Shown: in pieces, positions 1-8,258 of the stretch
Position numbering within the stretch: position 1 is the first letter of the stretch
Layout of the letters: each line of letters opens with the position of its first letter
NCBI GenBank assembly: GCA_035541935.1
Contig: DATKMJ010000059.1
Location: forward strand, 1-39,851
From: Candidatus Binatia bacterium
Lineage (GTDB): Bacteria; Vulcanimicrobiota; Vulcanimicrobiia; Vulcanimicrobiales; Vulcanimicrobiaceae
Length of the DNA: 39,851 nucleotides
Direction of reading: 5' to 3'
Program-made: the position numbers and the translations under genes
Notes under the pieces: model-generated
The model's input: only the letters and a program-made list of their open reading frames with translations
The model's database searches: none
What the model was told of the DNA's origin: nothing

Positions 1-318
1 GTACGTCGCCGGCGCGCCTCCGCAGATCTGGATCACCGCGTGCTTCTCGAAGACGACGTCCTTCCAGTTGTCGTCGAACTGCGCGTTCGAGAAGACGTCG
101 GCGGCCTTCAGCGGCTTGGGCGATTTGAAGAGCATCAGCACTTCGCGGTCGTTCGACGGCGGCCGCCAGAACTGCATGAAGCCGAGAATTCCAGGCGAGG
201 AGCGCCAGCCCGGCGGCGCCTGAAAGTGTTGCAGCGAGTCGGCGGGGCTCGCGGCGAGGGCGCAGGCGGTCGCCGCGAGCACTGCGAGCGCCGCAACGGC
301 GCGTGTGAGAATCCTCAT
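1..318 (-). CDS. Secreted protein of unknown function (C-terminus beyond window)
   Basis: The gene reads leftward off the window, so only the first 106 codons are seen. The start is ATG at 318, overlapping the stop of the lytic transglycosylase by four bases (ATGA), so the two are co-transcribed and probably coupled. The N-terminus (MRILTRAVAALAVLAATACA followed by LAAS) is a clear signal peptide, perhaps with a lipobox-like ATAC. The mature part begins with a short conserved-looking segment rich in aromatic residues (HFQAPPGW, MQFWRPP, DDNWKD) and I do not recognise the family. Pairing with a peptidoglycan-cleaving enzyme suggests an envelope location, nothing more. The opposite-strand reading frame lacks sensible protein features and is taken as a shadow. 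Confidence 0.7.
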   Translation of the reverse strand, partial: MRILTRAVAALAVLAATACALAASPADSLQHFQAPPGWRSSPGILGFMQFWRPPSNDREVLMLFKSPKPLKAADVFSNAQFDDNWKDVVFEKHAVIQICGGAPATY

Positions 319-1025
319 TTTACGCCCTTCTTCCGCACCGCCCCCGTGTCATCCTGAGACACCTCGTACGACGCGATGCGGGACCAGCGGTCGTAGATGA
401 GATCGATGTATTCGCGCGTCTCGGCGTAGGGCGGAACGCCGTCGTACTGCTCCACCGCCCCCGGACCGGCGTTGTACGCGGCAAGCGCCGTCGCGTACGG
501 CTCGTCGTAGCGGTCGCGGTAGGCGGCGACGTAGTTGCCGATCAATCTCGCGGCGGCGCCGATCGAGGCGAATGGATCGGTCGGATCGAGCCCGGCACCG
601 GCTGCCGTATCCGGCATGAATTGCGCGATTCCGATCGCGCCCGCGGACGAGACGGCCTGCGGATCGTACGCCGACTCTTGCAAGAGCGTCGCCGCGAGAA
701 ACTCGGGCGGCAGCGAGTTCGCGCGCGCGGCGCGCGTCGTCGCGCCCGCGAAGAAGAGCGCGGCGGCTTGGAGAAGCCGCGGATTCGTACGCAGGATCGC
801 GCGCGCGATCGCAAGCTCCGGCGCTTTGACGGGAGGACCGTCGCGCAAGAGCACCGCGCCTTTGAGCGCGTCCACACCCGACGGTTCCGGCCAGCTTAAC
901 GCGATGTTAAGGGCGCGATCGAGCCGCACCGTCGCGCGCGGCGCGGCGTTGGGGTGGTGTATGCTATGAATCATGCAGCCGCACAACGAGGTCGCCGCCA
1001 GCATGCTCTTTATTACCGCTCTCAT
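315..1025 (-). CDS. Lytic transglycosylase, SLT domain
   Basis: A 236-residue Slt70/MltC-type lytic transglycosylase that cleaves the MurNAc-GlcNAc bond of peptidoglycan with 1,6-anhydro product formation. The catalytic glutamate sits in LLQESAYDP (about residue 117), followed by GAIGIAQFMP and later AYNAGPGAV, the three signature blocks of the family. The N-terminus chosen here (MRAVIKSMLAATSLCGC) looks like a short lipoprotein signal with an LCGC lipobox, which would place the enzyme on the outer face of a membrane. The start is uncertain: ATG at 1025, ATG at 1004 (behind AAAGAG) and ATG at 974 are all in frame, and the first two overlap the 5' end of the divergent gene. It overlaps the downstream secreted-protein gene by ATGA. 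Confidence 0.88.
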   Translation of the reverse strand: MRAVIKSMLAATSLCGCMIHSIHHPNAAPRATVRLDRALNIALSWPEPSGVDALKGAVLLRDGPPVKAPELAIARAILRTNPRLLQAAALFFAGATTRAARANSLPPEFLAATLLQESAYDPQAVSSAGAIGIAQFMPDTAAGAGLDPTDPFASIGAAARLIGNYVAAYRDRYDEPYATALAAYNAGPGAVEQYDGVPPYAETREYIDLIYDRWSRIASYEVSQDDTGAVRKKGVK

Positions 1026-1530
1026 CGTCACGCTCGTCGCCGGCGATTTCGCCTCGACGTTCTTCTATCACGTTCCGCAGCATCTTTGGTTCACGTTGCA
1101 TCTGCGAACGCATCACGATCGCCGCCGCTCGTACTTCGACCATGCCGTCGTCTCTACCGATCCCGCCGTGCTGCTCGACGGGTTCCTCGGCGCGGTCCCC
1201 TATCTCGTCGTCGCCGCGTTCGCCTGGCGACTCTCTTGGCCTGGAGTCCTGAGCGGGCTCGCGCTGGGCCAGCTCCACGTATGGTGGCGCCACACCTCCG
1301 ATCTGGGGTGGCACACGCCCGAATGGCTGAGAACCCTCCTCCGCCCCCTCGCGGTAGTACTGCCCGAGGACCACGATGGACACCACCGAAACCCCGACAT
1401 CGAGTTCGGCGACATCTTCCGCTTCTACGACCCGCCGGCTCGGGCGCTTCTGGCTTGGCTTGCTCCGACGAGCCGCAGAACCAGGAACGCAGGCCGGCGG
1501 GCGACGAGGAGGGTTCCGGCCAGAGCCTAA
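973..1530 (+). CDS. Fatty acid hydroxylase / CrtZ-like di-iron membrane protein
   Basis: A 185-residue membrane protein with the histidine clusters of the fatty acid hydroxylase superfamily. The first block is YHVPQH..LHLRTHH (about residues 32-47), then WWRH and GWH, and finally EDHDGHHRNP (about 136-145). These eight or so histidines would hold a di-iron centre at the cytoplasmic face that hydroxylates a lipid C-H bond. Hydrophobic stretches lie at about 10-27 and 70-100. The family includes sterol desaturases, fatty acid hydroxylases and CrtZ carotenoid hydroxylases; substrate cannot be told from sequence. Start alternatives are ATG 973 (a TATGCT box just upstream would make it nearly leaderless) and ATG 1003 behind a GAGG. 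It lies 12 bases before a glycolipid synthase gene, hinting at a membrane-lipid role. Confidence 0.75.
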   Translation: MQPHNEVAASMLFITALIVTLVAGDFASTFFYHVPQHLWFTLHLRTHHDRRRSYFDHAVVSTDPAVLLDGFLGAVPYLVVAAFAWRLSWPGVLSGLALGQLHVWWRHTSDLGWHTPEWLRTLLRPLAVVLPEDHDGHHRNPDIEFGDIFRFYDPPARALLAWLAPTSRRTRNAGRRATRRVPARA

Positions 1531-1542
1531 TCGGGAGAGCGT

Positions 1543-2739
1543 ATGAGCAAACGGGCGCTTCTGCTAATCTCGGATACGGGGGGAGGGCATCGGAGCGCCG
1601 CCAACGCCATCGCCGCCGCCCTGCAGGAGACCCCCACGCCCAACGCCTTCGAACCGCGGATCGAAGACGTCGCGGCCCATTGCGCCTTCCCGCTCACCCA
1701 GCTCGGCCTCGGCTACAGCATGGCCCTGCGCTACGCGCCCCCCGTCTACGGCGCGCTCTACCACGCCACGAACGGACGCCGCCGCTATCGAGCGCTCGTG
1801 CGCTTCTGCGAGCCGCTCTACCGCGAGCGTCTGCGCGACCTCTTCATTAGTTATCGGCCCGACGTGATCGTTTCGGTCCATCCGCTGCTCAACCACGCCG
1901 CGCTGCGCGCGAGGGACGATGCGGAGATGCACCACATCCCGGTCGTCACCGTCATCACCGACCTCGGGAAGGTCCACGAGTCGTGGCTCGTCCCGGAGGC
2001 CGACGCGGTCGTCGTGCCGGCGCGCGAAGTCTACCAGCGCGCGCTCTCGCGCGGCGTGCCGCCCTCGCGCCTGCGGATGCTCGGCCACCCGATCCACCCG
2101 AAGTTCGACGACGTGACCGGCAGCAAGAGCGACTTGCGCGCCCAGCTCAAACTCTCGCCGGATCTTCCGGCCGTCATGCTGATGGCCGGCGGCGAAGGCG
2201 GCGGCAAATTGCTCTCGACGGCGCTCGCGTTGGCGCGGGCACGCCTGCCGATCGAGCTCGTCGTCGTAAGCGGGCGCAACGAGCACCTCGAGCAGAAACT
2301 CACCGAGCTCTCGTCATCGCTGCCGACGCCGATGCACGTTCTTGGATTCACCGATAAGATTCCCGAGTATTTCCGCGCGGTCGACCTGCTCGTCACGAAG
2401 GCCGGGCCGGGGACGCTCGCCGAGGCAAACGCCGCGCAGCTTCCGGTCGTCGTCTACGACTACGTGCCCGGGCAGGAACGCGGCAACGTCGATTTCGTGC
2501 GGCACAACGGGCTGGGCGTCATCGCGCTGCACGGTTCGTCCTCGGTCGTCGCTGCGGTACGCACGCTGATCCGCGCGCCCGAACGCCTCGCCCAGATCCG
2601 AGAAAATCAGGAGATCGTCGCGCCGCGGCGCAGCTCGCGGCGAATCGCGGCGCTGATCGCATCCATCGCGCAGACCGGCACCATCCCAGCAGCCGACGAT
2701 TTCACGACGAGGACCCTGCAGGCGGCAGCCGCCGTTTAA
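1543..2739 (+). CDS. MGDG synthase / processive diacylglycerol glycosyltransferase family protein
   Basis: A 398-residue GT28-family glycosyltransferase. The N-terminal Rossmann half starts with LLLISDTGGGHRSAANAIAAAL, the hallmark of the MGDG synthase domain, and contains VHPLLNH and VVTVITDLGKVHESW. The C-terminal half holds the sugar-nucleotide site: LMAGGEGGGK, HVLGFTDKIPEYFRAVDLLVTKAGPGTLAEA and VVVYDYVPGQERGNVDF. Relatives transfer galactose or glucose from a UDP-sugar to diacylglycerol at the inner face of the membrane. Length is normal for the family. The ATG is preceded by GGGAGAG at good spacing. The gene follows the hydroxylase by 12 bases and precedes the STAND regulator by 4 bases, so the three probably form an operon. 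Exact sugar and acceptor are not predictable. Confidence 0.87.
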   Translation: MSKRALLLISDTGGGHRSAANAIAAALQETPTPNAFEPRIEDVAAHCAFPLTQLGLGYSMALRYAPPVYGALYHATNGRRRYRALVRFCEPLYRERLRDLFISYRPDVIVSVHPLLNHAALRARDDAEMHHIPVVTVITDLGKVHESWLVPEADAVVVPAREVYQRALSRGVPPSRLRMLGHPIHPKFDDVTGSKSDLRAQLKLSPDLPAVMLMAGGEGGGKLLSTALALARARLPIELVVVSGRNEHLEQKLTELSSSLPTPMHVLGFTDKIPEYFRAVDLLVTKAGPGTLAEANAAQLPVVVYDYVPGQERGNVDFVRHNGLGVIALHGSSSVVAAVRTLIRAPERLAQIRENQEIVAPRRSSRRIAALIASIAQTGTIPAADDFTTRTLQAAAAV

Positions 2740-2743
2740 ACCG

Positions 2744-5161
2744 GTGGAGAGCGAGAGACGCTCCCAGCCGATCCCCGAGTTCGGAGCGCTTCTCCGCGAA
2801 CACCGCCTGGCCGCCGGACTCTCGCAAGAGGCGCTCGCCGAACGCGCCAGCATGAGCTCGGAGGGAATCAGCGCGCTCGAGCGCGGGCACCGGCGCACGC
2901 CGCATCGCGACACGCTCGCGCTTCTGATACGCGCGCTCAAACTCGACGACGAACGGCGCGGCGAGTTCGAGGCGGCGGCCGCGCGCTCCGCGCGTACCCG
3001 GCGAGGCGGCGCGCACGATCCGTTCGCCGACGGCGGCGCGCCGCTTCCGCTCTCGCTGACGAGCTTCGTCGGGCGCGACGCGGAGTTGCGCGAGATCGCC
3101 GAACTCGCGCGAGGCCACCGCTTGATCACGCTGACCGGAACCGGGGGCATCGGCAAGACGCAGACCGCGCTTCGCATCGGCTCGGCGATCGCGCAGGAGG
3201 GTGAAGAGACCGCGATCTTCGTCGGGCTCGGCTCGACCGGCCGCGCGCGCGTCGTTGAGACGATCGCGTCGGTCCTCGGCGTGCAAGAGGTTCCGAACCG
3301 GTCGCTGGTCGGCTCGCTGATCACGTTCCTCAGGAATCGGCCGCTGCTGCTGATCCTCGATAACTGCGAGCACGTCGTCGCCGAGGCGGCGGCCGCAGCA
3401 AGCGCGATCCTCGGGGGCTGCCCGCGCGTGCGAATCCTCGCGACGAGCCGCGAGCCGCTGAAGATCGCGGGCGAACGCACCTATCGCCTTCCCTCGCTCG
3501 TCGCAACGGATGCAGTCGCGCTCTTTGCCGATCGCGCCCGTGCCGTGGACCATCGCTTCGCCCTTACCGAAGAGAACGCGCCGGTCGTGGCGGATCTCTG
3601 CGAGCGCCTCGACGGCATCCCGCTCGCGATCGAGCTTGCGGCCGCTCGCGTGAACCTGCTCTCCGTCGGCGCGCTCTTGGAGCGCCTCGACGAACGCTTC
3701 CGCATCTTGACCAGCGGCGAACGCGTCGCGCTCGCGCGGCAGCAGACGATGCGCGCCGCGATAGACTGGAGCTACGACCTCCTCAATCCCGCGGAGCAAC
3801 TGCTCTTCGAGCGCCTCTCCGTCTTCGTCGACGGCTGGACGCTCGAAGCGGCCGAGGCCGTCGCCGCCGGCGACGAGATCGAAGGCGGCGATGTCTTCGA
3901 TCTGCTCTCGTCGCTCGCCGAGAAGTCGCTCGTCGTCGCCGATCTCGAGGGAATAGAACCCCGCTATCATTTCCTCGAATCTACGCACGCCTTCGCGCTC
4001 GAAAAAACCGAGCAGCGCGGGGAGCGCACGGCGGTCGCTCGCAGGCACGCGCAGTGGGCCGCCTCGCTCGCCGAGCGCGCGCAGAAGACGGCGTCGACGA
4101 CGCCGGTCGAGCATTGGGCACGCGAATTCGAGCCCGAACTGGAGAACGCGCGAGCCGCAATAGACTGGGCGCTCGTCGCCGGCGAGTCGTCGCTCGCCGC
4201 GGTCGTTGCCTCGGGCTTCACCGGCATCTGGCGGATGAACCACGGCGTCGAGCAGCCGCGCCGGTGGCTCAACGCCGTGCTCGCGGAGCCGAAAGCGCTC
4301 GAACCCGCGATTGCGGCGCGCGTCTGGCTCGCGCTCTCGACCGTCTCGTTCGGGATGCATCGCGTCGAGGCGGCGCGGAAGGCGCTCGAACTCGGCGTCG
4401 GCGCGGCCGACCCGCGGCGAGACGTCGGTGCGCACTATCAAACCGGAATTGGTTTTCTCGAGACGGGACGGCTCGAAGAAGCAGAGGCGGCCAACGAGCG
4501 CGTGCTCGCGCTCTGCAAGGAGCACGACCTGACGCGCGCGAGCCGGTACGCGGCGGCGCTCGATATCCGCGCGAGGATCGCCGCGATTCGAGGCAAGACC
4601 GGCGAGGCACGGCGCTGGTTTACCGAAGCTCTCTCGCTCTTCGCCGCGCTCGGCGACGACCACGAGACGATCCTCATCCGCATCAACATGGGCGAGCTGG
4701 AGTATCGCGCAGGCGACGTCGTGCGCGCGCTCGAGTTCGCGAGCTCGGCCGCCGAGGCGGCCCGCCGCGTCGGCTCGCGCCACCGCGAGATCACCGCGCA
4801 GGACAACCTCGCGGCCTACCGCCTCGCGCTCGGCGACGTCACCGGCGCGCGCGCCGGCGGGCGTGAAGCGCTCGCGCTCGCGCCGTTCGCGCCGTCGCTC
4901 GAGGTTGCGATCGCCGTGCAGCATCTCGCCGCCGTTGCGGCGCTCGCGGGAGACGCGCGCCGCGCGGCGCGCCTTGGCGGCTACGTGGACGCGTGGTATC
5001 GCAAGGAAGCCTGCGAACGCGAGTTCACCGAGGAGCGGAGCCGCGAGATGCTGATGGGCGCCCTGCGCGCGCAGTTGAGCGATGCCGAGCTCGCCGTGCT
5101 CGCCGCCGAAGGCGCCGGCCTATCGGAAGAGCAGGCCGTGGCGGAGGCGCTCGACGTCTGA
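2744..5161 (+). CDS. XRE-type HTH regulator with STAND ATPase and helical repeat domain
   Basis: An 805-residue modular regulator starting at GTG. Residues about 12-66 are an XRE-type helix-turn-helix (LLREHRLAAGLSQEALAERASMS.. ISALERGHRR). A STAND-type ATPase module follows: FVGRDAEL, P-loop GTGGIGKT (132-139), Walker B LLLILDNCEH (201-210), the sensor ILATSREPL, and the GIPLAIELAAARV motif, then an AAIDWSYDLL winged-helix segment. From about residue 430 to the end the protein is alanine-rich helical repeats resembling TPR. STAND proteins oligomerise on ligand binding and ATP exchange; here the DNA-binding domain implies transcriptional control. It starts 4 bases after the glycosyltransferase stop, so lipid glycosylation could be a linked target, but that is a guess. 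The ligand is unknown. Confidence 0.85.
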   Translation: MESERRSQPIPEFGALLREHRLAAGLSQEALAERASMSSEGISALERGHRRTPHRDTLALLIRALKLDDERRGEFEAAAARSARTRRGGAHDPFADGGAPLPLSLTSFVGRDAELREIAELARGHRLITLTGTGGIGKTQTALRIGSAIAQEGEETAIFVGLGSTGRARVVETIASVLGVQEVPNRSLVGSLITFLRNRPLLLILDNCEHVVAEAAAAASAILGGCPRVRILATSREPLKIAGERTYRLPSLVATDAVALFADRARAVDHRFALTEENAPVVADLCERLDGIPLAIELAAARVNLLSVGALLERLDERFRILTSGERVALARQQTMRAAIDWSYDLLNPAEQLLFERLSVFVDGWTLEAAEAVAAGDEIEGGDVFDLLSSLAEKSLVVADLEGIEPRYHFLESTHAFALEKTEQRGERTAVARRHAQWAASLAERAQKTASTTPVEHWAREFEPELENARAAIDWALVAGESSLAAVVASGFTGIWRMNHGVEQPRRWLNAVLAEPKALEPAIAARVWLALSTVSFGMHRVEAARKALELGVGAADPRRDVGAHYQTGIGFLETGRLEEAEAANERVLALCKEHDLTRASRYAAALDIRARIAAIRGKTGEARRWFTEALSLFAALGDDHETILIRINMGELEYRAGDVVRALEFASSAAEAARRVGSRHREITAQDNLAAYRLALGDVTGARAGGREALALAPFAPSLEVAIAVQHLAAVAALAGDARRAARLGGYVDAWYRKEACEREFTEERSREMLMGALRAQLSDAELAVLAAEGAGLSEEQAVAEALDV

Positions 5162-5167
5162 GCGCCC

Positions 5168-5187
5168 CGCTCTAGCGTTTTAGAGCG
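5168..5187. terminator. Short hairpin between convergent genes
   Basis: Seven-base arms CGCTCTA and TAGAGCG enclose the six-base loop GCGTTT in the 18-base gap between the STAND gene end (5161) and the phosphoesterase end (5180). The hairpin includes the phosphoesterase stop codon. No T-run follows on either strand, so it is at best a weak bidirectional terminator or an RNA 3'-end stabiliser. Confidence 0.35.
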
Positions 5188-6568
5188 TCCCGTTCCATAC
5201 GATGCCGCCGGGAAGAACTTCCGGCAGCCGCGGTCTCTGCGTGAAATCGAAGTCGCGGCGCAGGTCGCCGAGGATCGAGACGTTCTCGCGGACGGTCGGA
5301 CGGCGATCGGGGCGTCCGTCGGTCGCCGGATCGATGCGCGAGCCGCCGAGAAAATCGTCTTCGATGAACTTGACGTAGGCGTCGTGGCTCAACGTCTGAT
5401 GATCGACGAATCCGCGCCGCGCGTATGGGCTGATGACGAGGCCCGGCACGCGGATGCCGTAGCCGTTCTCGTCCACCGTGGGCGGCGCGACGTGATCGTA
5501 GAAGCCGCCCCAATCGTCCCAGCTCAAGAAGATCGCCGTGCTCTTCCAATCCGGGCTGCGCATGATCGCGTCGATCAGGCCGGTGACGTAAGCCTGGCCG
5601 CGGCTGACGAGCGCCGGCGGATGCTCGCTATACGGCGCGGCCGGACAGATCCAGACGACGCTGGGAAGCGTGCCGTTTGCGGCCGCGACGTAGAAGTCGC
5701 GCAGGTCGCGAACGTTACCCAGTTCGCCGTCGCGCTTAACGGTATCGAACGACGGAAGCACGTTCCAGATGCCCGGCGTCTTCGCTTTCTGCGGGACTGC
5801 GGCGCAGGCGTCCATGTCGTTCGCGCAATCGGGCTCCGTGCCGGCCATCACGTAGTAGGCCCAACTGACGCCGCGCTGGTGGAGCAGATAGGTAATATCG
5901 GTCCACGCGTAGTCGGGGCGCCCGGGCGGATGCGCGCGCTCGTTGCGCGGATCGAAGTCGCGCGGATAGTCGGGACTCTGCAGCTCGTTCGTACAGCTCA
6001 TCGGATCGCCGATCTGCGAGCACGACGCCGACCACTCGGAGACCATGAAGAGATGCTGCGGCAGACTCCACGAGGCGTTGGGCTGGAAGAGATGGTCCTG
6101 CAGCACGTAATCGTGCGCGTACCGCCAGTAGTTGGGAATCTCGCGCGCGTCGTGATAGCCCATGATCTCGGTGCTGCCGGGACAGTTCGGCGCGTTGGGA
6201 TCGCGACAAACGCGGCGCCCGTGCTCGGCCTGATCGATGAAGCCGTCCATCCTGCCGCCGTCGATGTCGGCGCGCGCCGCGTGCATCGAGTGCGGAGCGC
6301 CCCGGTTGAGATCGTCGGCGTCGTGATACGGCTGCACGCAGTTGCCGCCGCGCGGATCGGGAACGCAGACCGTCGGCACCCCGTCCTTCATCGGAATTCC
6401 GTCGGCGCCGGGATAGGTTCCGAAGTAGGAATCGAACGAGCGGTTCTCTTGCATGATGATGACGATGTGGCGAATCTTGTGGATGTCGCCCGTCTGCGAG
6501 CGCACCGGGACCGCCGCGACGGCGAGCGCCAGCGCGAGGAACGGCCCTTTATACCGCAAGGTTCGCAC
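5180..6568 (-). CDS. Secreted phosphoesterase, phospholipase C / acid phosphatase family
   Basis: A 462-residue member of the alkaline-phosphatase-fold phosphoesterase family that holds phospholipase C and AcpA-type acid phosphatases. After a signal peptide ([16 protein letters not shown]) comes [21 protein letters not shown], whose asparagine and serine/threonine region forms the metal-nucleophile site. Late in the protein are [17 protein letters not shown] and [15 protein letters not shown], the conserved metal-ligand block. The likely role is release of phosphate or head groups from phospholipids or phosphoesters outside the cytoplasm. The start is GTG at 6568, overlapping the ROK kinase stop by 20 bases; a TTG three codons in is an alternative. 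Both genes are minus strand and probably one transcript. Substrate class (phospholipid or phosphomonoester) is not resolved. Confidence 0.88.
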   Translation of the reverse strand: MRTLRYKGPFLALALAVAAVPVRSQTGDIHKIRHIVIIMQENRSFDSYFGTYPGADGIPMKDGVPTVCVPDPRGGNCVQPYHDADDLNRGAPHSMHAARADIDGGRMDGFIDQAEHGRRVCRDPNAPNCPGSTEIMGYHDAREIPNYWRYAHDYVLQDHLFQPNASWSLPQHLFMVSEWSASCSQIGDPMSCTNELQSPDYPRDFDPRNERAHPPGRPDYAWTDITYLLHQRGVSWAYYVMAGTEPDCANDMDACAAVPQKAKTPGIWNVLPSFDTVKRDGELGNVRDLRDFYVAAANGTLPSVVWICPAAPYSEHPPALVSRGQAYVTGLIDAIMRSPDWKSTAIFLSWDDWGGFYDHVAPPTVDENGYGIRVPGLVISPYARRGFVDHQTLSHDAYVKFIEDDFLGGSRIDPATDGRPDRRPTVRENVSILGDLRRDFDFTQRPRLPEVLPGGIVWNGTL

Positions 6569-7511
6569 CCGCCGTCAAACCGCCGCGAAACGCCATCGTC
6601 GCTGCGCCGACCTGCCCTGCGTTGTTGCCGAGCGAAGCGACGACGATCTGCGTCGTGCCGCGCGGCACCATCGTCGTCAGCGCGTCGGCTTGCGGACGAA
6701 CGGCGTCGAGCATGAAGTCCTCGGCGCTCGAGACGCCGCCGCCAAGCGCGATCGTCTCGGGATTGACGAACGCGATGACGTTCGCCAAGCCGATCGCGAG
6801 GTCGGCGATGAACCTGTTCCACGCCGCGACCGCGTGCTTGTCGCCGGCCTGCGCGGCGCGGCGGATCTTCTTCGAGCTCAGCTTATCGCGCGGCGCGTCG
6901 AGCAGGCCGCTGCGCGGGAAGGACGGCGCGACGGCAAACGCGTGGCGGATCAGCCCCGTCCCCGACGCCTGCGCCTCGAAGCAGCCAATCTTTCCGCAAC
7001 TGCAGATGAAGCCGTCGGCCGGGCGGATCTGGTGGTGGCCGATCTCGCCGGCGCCCCACCGGTTCCCGAGCAGCAGCTCGCCGCGCGCGACGATGCCGCC
7101 CCCGATTCCCGTTCCCAGCGTCAACAGAACGAAGTTCTTCGTTCCCCGCCCGGTCCCGAATGCGTACTCGCCGAGCGTCGCGCAGCGCGCGTCGTTTCCG
7201 ACGAAGACCGGCACCCCGAATTTCTTGCGCAGGGCCTCGCCGAGCGGCACGTCCTCCCAGCCGAAGTTCGGGCTGTAGAGAACCGCGCCGGTGCCGGCGT
7301 CGATGTTCCCCGGCGAGCCGACGCCGATGCCGATCGCGTTGCCGGCCTCTTTGAGCGCCGCCCCGATCGTCGCGTCGAGGGCGGCGATCACCGCCTCGAA
7401 TCGCAGGTCCTCGAGGTCTTGCTCGTGCTGGCTATGGATTGCGCCGTCTTGCGTGACGACGGCAGCCGTTACGTGAGAGCCGCCGAGATCGACGCCGATA
7501 GCCGTCTGCAT
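6549..7511 (-). CDS. ROK family sugar kinase (glucokinase-like)
   Basis: A 320-residue ROK-family kinase. The N-terminal phosphate loop is [15 protein letters not shown], the catalytic base aspartate is in [10 protein letters not shown] (D107), and the second nucleotide-binding stretch is [10 protein letters not shown] (131-140). The ROK zinc site is complete: GEIGHH with [12 protein letters not shown] (cysteines 170, 172, 177). There is no N-terminal winged helix, so this is a kinase and not a NagC-type repressor. Closest functional reading is glucokinase; fructo-, allo- or amino-sugar kinases share this plan. The ATG at 7511 is chosen because upstream codons lie antisense to the YkgJ gene and carry no ROK similarity. 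It is divergent from the YkgJ gene across 63 bases. Confidence 0.88.
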   Translation of the reverse strand: MQTAIGVDLGGSHVTAAVVTQDGAIHSQHEQDLEDLRFEAVIAALDATIGAALKEAGNAIGIGVGSPGNIDAGTGAVLYSPNFGWEDVPLGEALRKKFGVPVFVGNDARCATLGEYAFGTGRGTKNFVLLTLGTGIGGGIVARGELLLGNRWGAGEIGHHQIRPADGFICSCGKIGCFEAQASGTGLIRHAFAVAPSFPRSGLLDAPRDKLSSKKIRRAAQAGDKHAVAAWNRFIADLAIGLANVIAFVNPETIALGGGVSSAEDFMLDAVRPQADALTTMVPRGTTQIVVASLGNNAGQVGAATMAFRGGLTAGANLAV

Positions 7512-7574
7512 GGGCGCTATCTTTTGCTCTCCGCACAGGCGGGACCCGCAAGACGCGGGAAACGAACAAGCGCT

Positions 7575-8258
7575 ATGCAGACCATCGATCTCATTAAGTT
7601 GCGGCGCTTTTCGAGCCGCACCGGACAACCAACCCATCCCGAGCTTCTTGACGCTCGCCCGCTCGAGCACGTCAACAAAATCGAGATCGACGAAGAGAAC
7701 ATCTCGATCGAGTTCGACGAACGGACGACGCGCTATTACAACACGACCGAGACGACGCGCCGCGAATGGGTCTATAAGTATAACGACGACCCGGCGTTCG
7801 TCGCGGCCGTCAAGAAAGTAATCGACGTCGCGCGCTCGCATCTGCGCGATCTTCCCGAGAACGTCGCCTGCCCGCCGGGTTGCGCGGAGTGCTGCAGCGG
7901 CTACGAGCCGTTCGTCAGCAAGGCGGACGTTACGCGGCTCGCATCGCATCTCGGCATGAGCTACGACGAGACCGTGCGCCGCTACGTCGTCGAGCGGCCG
8001 TCGGCCGACGGCTATCACGTCGGCTGGCTGCGCAAGGTCGGCGACGAACTCGCCGATCAGTGCATCTTCCTCATGGGTTCGCGCAGCGGGCGGCACTACT
8101 GCGGCGTCTACGAAGGGCGTCCGGGCGACTGCCGCGAGTTCACCCCGATCGGTTGCGAGGACGTGGATGCCTCGCTGCCGCGCAAGACGAACTGGAAGAT
8201 CGGCCCGGCCTTCCAACCGAAGCGGCGTAACGGCCGGCGCAACGGCCGACGCCTATGA
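7575..8258 (+). CDS. YkgJ-family cysteine cluster protein
   Basis: A 227-residue cytoplasmic protein with the YkgJ-type metal-binding pattern: ACPPGCAECC (cysteines 99, 103, 106, 107) followed by DQCIFL and HYCGVYEGRPGDCREFTPIGC. This family is predicted to bind zinc or an iron-sulfur cluster; some members are linked to protein methylation, most have no known role. The first 95 residues are charged and not recognised. The start is ATG at 7575; the longer open frame upstream is antisense to the ROK gene. Its stop overlaps the start of the large beta-propeller gene (ATGA at 8255-8258), so the two are translationally coupled. That suggests a functional link, perhaps maturation of the partner, but no sequence detail proves it. 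Confidence 0.8.
   Translation: MQTIDLIKLRRFSSRTGQPTHPELLDARPLEHVNKIEIDEENISIEFDERTTRYYNTTETTRREWVYKYNDDPAFVAAVKKVIDVARSHLRDLPENVACPPGCAECCSGYEPFVSKADVTRLASHLGMSYDETVRRYVVERPSADGYHVGWLRKVGDELADQCIFLMGSRSGRHYCGVYEGRPGDCREFTPIGCEDVDASLPRKTNWKIGPAFQPKRRNGRRNGRRL

Noticed and set aside
343-360. GTGTCATCCTGAGACAC near the end of the transglycosylase gene, resembling the flank of the same repeat family
   Set aside because: It lacks the CTTCGAC core, and the reading frame is not disturbed.
2702-4924. 740-residue open frame on the minus strand opposite the STAND gene
   Set aside because: Its composition is arginine/glutamate-rich with no motif, as expected for a GC-rich shadow frame, while the plus strand has a complete domain set.
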